Shown in pieces: positions 61,904 through 64,000 of a DNA stretch of 64,000 nucleotides. The stretch is from NCBI RefSeq assembly GCF_000718135.1, contig NZ_JOEM01000017.1, positions 1 to 64,000 of the forward strand, written 5' to 3'. The first letter of the stretch is position 1. Each line of letters begins with the position of its first letter. Position numbers and translations under genes: made by a program. This stretch comes from Streptomyces cyaneofuscatus. GTDB taxonomy: Bacteria; Actinomycetota; Actinomycetes; Streptomycetales; Streptomycetaceae. Under the pieces are notes generated by a model, which did no database searches, was not told the origin of the DNA, and saw only the letters and a list, made by a program, of their open reading frames with translations.

Positions 61904-63993
61904 CGTCCCGGGTACCCGCCCCCACCGGACCCGACGTCAGGAAGGACCCTGCCACCCGTATGCGATTCGTCGAACAACTCCCTCACGAGACCGAGGTCGA
62001 GGACCACGTCACCATCCCCATGGCGGACGGGGTGCGGCTGTCGGCCAGGATCTGGCGGCCCGTCCTGCCCGACGGGGAGCCGGTGCCCGCGGTCGTGGAG
62101 TACATCCCGTACCGCAAGAACGACCTCACCTCCACCCGGGACGCCATCCACCACCCGTACATCGCGGGCCACGGCTACGCCTGCGTACGGGTGGACCTGC
62201 GCGGCACCGGGGAGTCGGAGGGCGTGCTCCTGGACGAGTACCTGGAGCAGGAGCAGCGCGACGCCGAAGAGGTGCTGGCCTGGGTCGCCGCCCAGCCCTG
62301 GTGCGACGGCAACACCGGCATGATGGGCATCTCCTGGGGCGCCTTCGCCGCGCTCCAGACGGCGGCGCGCAGGCCGCCGAGCCTGAAGGCCATCGTCATC
62401 GCCTCGTTCACCGACAACCGGTACGCGGACGACATGCACTACCTCGGTGGTGCCATGCTCTCCGACAACCTCGCCGAGGCCGGCACGATGTTCGCCTACG
62501 CCACCTGCCCGCCCGACCCCGAAGTGGTGGGGGAGCGGTGGCGGGACATGTGGCGGGAGAGGCTGGAGTCCGCCCGCCCCTGGGTCCTGGAGTGGCTGCG
62601 CCACCCGCACCGCGACGCGTACTGGCAGCACGCCTCGCTCAGCGAGGACTACGCGCAGTTGCAGTGCCCGGTCCTCGCCTCCAGCGGCTGGGCGGACGGT
62701 TACTCCAACGCCGTCACGCGGCTGCTGGCCGGCGTCGACGTGCCCCGCAAGGGGCTGATCGGCCCCTGGTCGCACAAGCTGCCGCACCTCGGCGAACCCG
62801 GCCCCGCCATCGGCTACCTCCAGGAGGTCGTCAAGTGGTGGGACCACTGGCTCAAGGGCGTCGACAACGGGGTCATGGACGGGCCGATGCTCCGCACCTG
62901 GATGCAGGAGAGCGTCCCGCCCTCCACGTCGTACGAGGAGCGCCCCGGCCGCTGGGTCGCCGAACCCTCCTGGCCGTCCCCGCAGATCAAGGAGGTGGTG
63001 CACCCGCTGCGCGGCGCCACCATCGTGGCGGCGGACGAGGAGGAAGCCCTCCCGCGCGGCCGTACGCGTACGGTGCAGTCGCCGCTCTCCGTCGGCCAAT
63101 TCGCGGGCAAGTGGGCCTCCTACAACGCTCCGCCCGACCTGCCCTACGACCAGCGCGAGGAGGACGGCGGCTCCCTGGTCTTCGAGACCGAACCGCTCAC
63201 CGAGCGGGTGGAGATCCTCGGCTCGCCCTCCGTGGACCTGGAGGTCTCCGCCTCCGCCCCGGTCGCCCAGGTCACCGCCCGGATCTCTGACGTCGCCCCG
63301 GACGGCCGCGCCACCCGGGTCACGTACGGCGTGCTGAACCTGACCCACCGGGAGAGCGACGAACACCCCGAGCCGCTGGAGCCCGGCCGCCGCTACCCCG
63401 CCCGGATCACGCTGAACGGGGTCGCGCAGGCCTTCCCGCCCGGGCACCGCATCCGGCTCTCCCTCTCCACCTCGTACTGGCCCCTGGTCTGGCCGGCCCC
63501 GGAGCCGGCCCTGCTCACCATCCACGAGGACGGCGCCGCCCTGACCCTGCCGGTACGCCCCACCGAGGAGCCGGACGGCATGCCCCAGGCGTCCTTCGGG
63601 GAACCGGAGGGGTGCCGGCCGCCCCCGGTCACCCGGCTCACCGAGCCCGAGCAGGCCTGGAACGTGTCCAGGAGCCTGGTGGACTACCACTCCGCCCTCG
63701 ACATCGTGAAGGACCGGGGCCGCCAGCGGTACGAGGACAACGGCATCGAGGTCGGGCTGCGGGCCTGCGAGAGGTACACCTCCGTGGCCGACGACTTCGC
63801 CTCCCTGAGCGGCCGTTCGGCGTGGACCATGACGTTCTCCCGGCCCGGCTGGGACGTACGGGTCGAGACGAGCACCGTCCTCACCTCCAGCGCCGACACG
63901 TTCACCGTCGACGCGACCCTGGACGGGTACGAGGACGGCCGCCGGGTCTTCTCCCGCACCTGGAACGAGACCGTCCCCCGGAATCTGGCCTGA
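61900..63993 (+). CDS. CocE/NonD (peptidase S15) family hydrolase
   Basis: 697 residues. The core alpha/beta hydrolase has VEYIPYRKNDLTSTRDAIHHPYIAGHGYACVRVDLRGTGESEGVL, the nucleophile Ser145 in GMMGISWGAFAALQ, and a late catalytic region (GPWSHKLPHLGEPGPAIGYLQEVVKWWDHWLKGVDNGV) containing the histidine. The C-terminal about 200 residues form the jelly-roll X-Pro dipeptidyl-peptidase C-terminal domain. The GTG at 61900 overlaps the ATP-grasp stop (GTGA); an in-frame ATG at 61960 (MRFVEQLPHE) matches the start of homologues better but has a distant ribosome binding site. It may hydrolyse an amide or ester. Confidence 0.92.
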   Translation: MTSRVPAPTGPDVRKDPATRMRFVEQLPHETEVEDHVTIPMADGVRLSARIWRPVLPDGEPVPAVVEYIPYRKNDLTSTRDAIHHPYIAGHGYACVRVDLRGTGESEGVLLDEYLEQEQRDAEEVLAWVAAQPWCDGNTGMMGISWGAFAALQTAARRPPSLKAIVIASFTDNRYADDMHYLGGAMLSDNLAEAGTMFAYATCPPDPEVVGERWRDMWRERLESARPWVLEWLRHPHRDAYWQHASLSEDYAQLQCPVLASSGWADGYSNAVTRLLAGVDVPRKGLIGPWSHKLPHLGEPGPAIGYLQEVVKWWDHWLKGVDNGVMDGPMLRTWMQESVPPSTSYEERPGRWVAEPSWPSPQIKEVVHPLRGATIVAADEEEALPRGRTRTVQSPLSVGQFAGKWASYNAPPDLPYDQREEDGGSLVFETEPLTERVEILGSPSVDLEVSASAPVAQVTARISDVAPDGRATRVTYGVLNLTHRESDEHPEPLEPGRRYPARITLNGVAQAFPPGHRIRLSLSTSYWPLVWPAPEPALLTIHEDGAALTLPVRPTEEPDGMPQASFGEPEGCRPPPVTRLTEPEQAWNVSRSLVDYHSALDIVKDRGRQRYEDNGIEVGLRACERYTSVADDFASLSGRSAWTMTFSRPGWDVRVETSTVLTSSADTFTVDATLDGYEDGRRVFSRTWNETVPRNLA

Positions 63994-64000
63994 GCCGGGA

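Overview
The window is high-GC DNA (about 70% or more) with the strong third-position GC, GTG/TTG starts, tight gene packing and gene families of a Streptomyces or very close relative. Typical markers are several SigB/SigF-type sigma factors, a RsbW-type kinase, GAF-ANTAR and STAS proteins, DUF5133-like and DUF6480-like small proteins, and a DevS/DevR-type two-component system. No tRNA, rRNA, CRISPR array, insertion sequence or prophage was seen. All reading is by eye, without database searches.

Layout. 1-1.2 kb: the left edge cuts into a recA-like sequence that has lost its N-terminus with the Walker A motif, followed by a secreted allene-oxide-cyclase-like protein. 1.3-4.4 kb: katG divergent from a Fur-family regulator. 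4.4-11.6 kb: a TetR/flavin monooxygenase pair with two matched palindromic operators, a secreted pyroglutamyl-peptidase-like protein with Cys replaced by Ser, a methyltransferase, an alpha/beta hydrolase, an acyl-CoA oxidase-like enzyme, and an OxlT-type transporter with an overlapping 48-residue small-subunit gene. 12.9-14.7 kb: TetR and an MpaB-type oxygenase. 14.7-20.5 kb: a ferric-siderophore uptake locus (binding lipoprotein, siderophore-interacting protein fused to a methyltransferase-like domain, AraC regulator, two FecCD permeases) with an iron box and no ATPase gene. 20.5-25.7 kb: a ClpC-like ATPase with small flanking genes and a MSOX-like oxidase. 

25.8-43.8 kb is mainly a general-stress region: membrane/envelope small proteins (DUF4235, DUF3618, holin-like), BrkB, a SigB-type sigma factor facing a RsbW-like kinase across a strong terminator, a universal stress protein with a DevS/DevR-like kinase and regulator, a carotenoid-type FAD oxidoreductase with SRPBCC protein, a CBS protein, a decaying sugar epimerase/glycosyltransferase pair, an ANTAR protein, a second sigma factor and a large HPII-type catalase. 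43.9-51 kb: isochorismatase-like hydrolase, zinc alcohol dehydrogenase plus epimerase, a CYP152-type P450 with SDR, a pyruvyltransferase-like protein and an FUSC membrane protein. 51-56 kb: a third sigma factor, a bacterial eRF1-like protein, VOC and HAD proteins, and two hydrophilic stress-type proteins. 56-60 kb: DUF5133, two paralogous GAF-ANTAR proteins and a STAS protein, with a repeated leader motif. 60-64 kb: an FMN reductase-like protein and an ATP-grasp/CocE-hydrolase operon.

How it fits together. Three SigB-family sigma genes, an anti-sigma-like kinase, oxidative-stress enzymes, dormancy-type sensors, and several promoters resembling the SigB consensus (GNNT-N14-16-GGGTA) suggest an oxidative/osmotic/hypoxic stress island. 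The two least explained signals are the repeated hairpin leader (core GAGGTCAGGAARCGGCC) around the DUF5133/STAS/ANTAR genes, and the stress-promoter-driven ATP-grasp/hydrolase operon.
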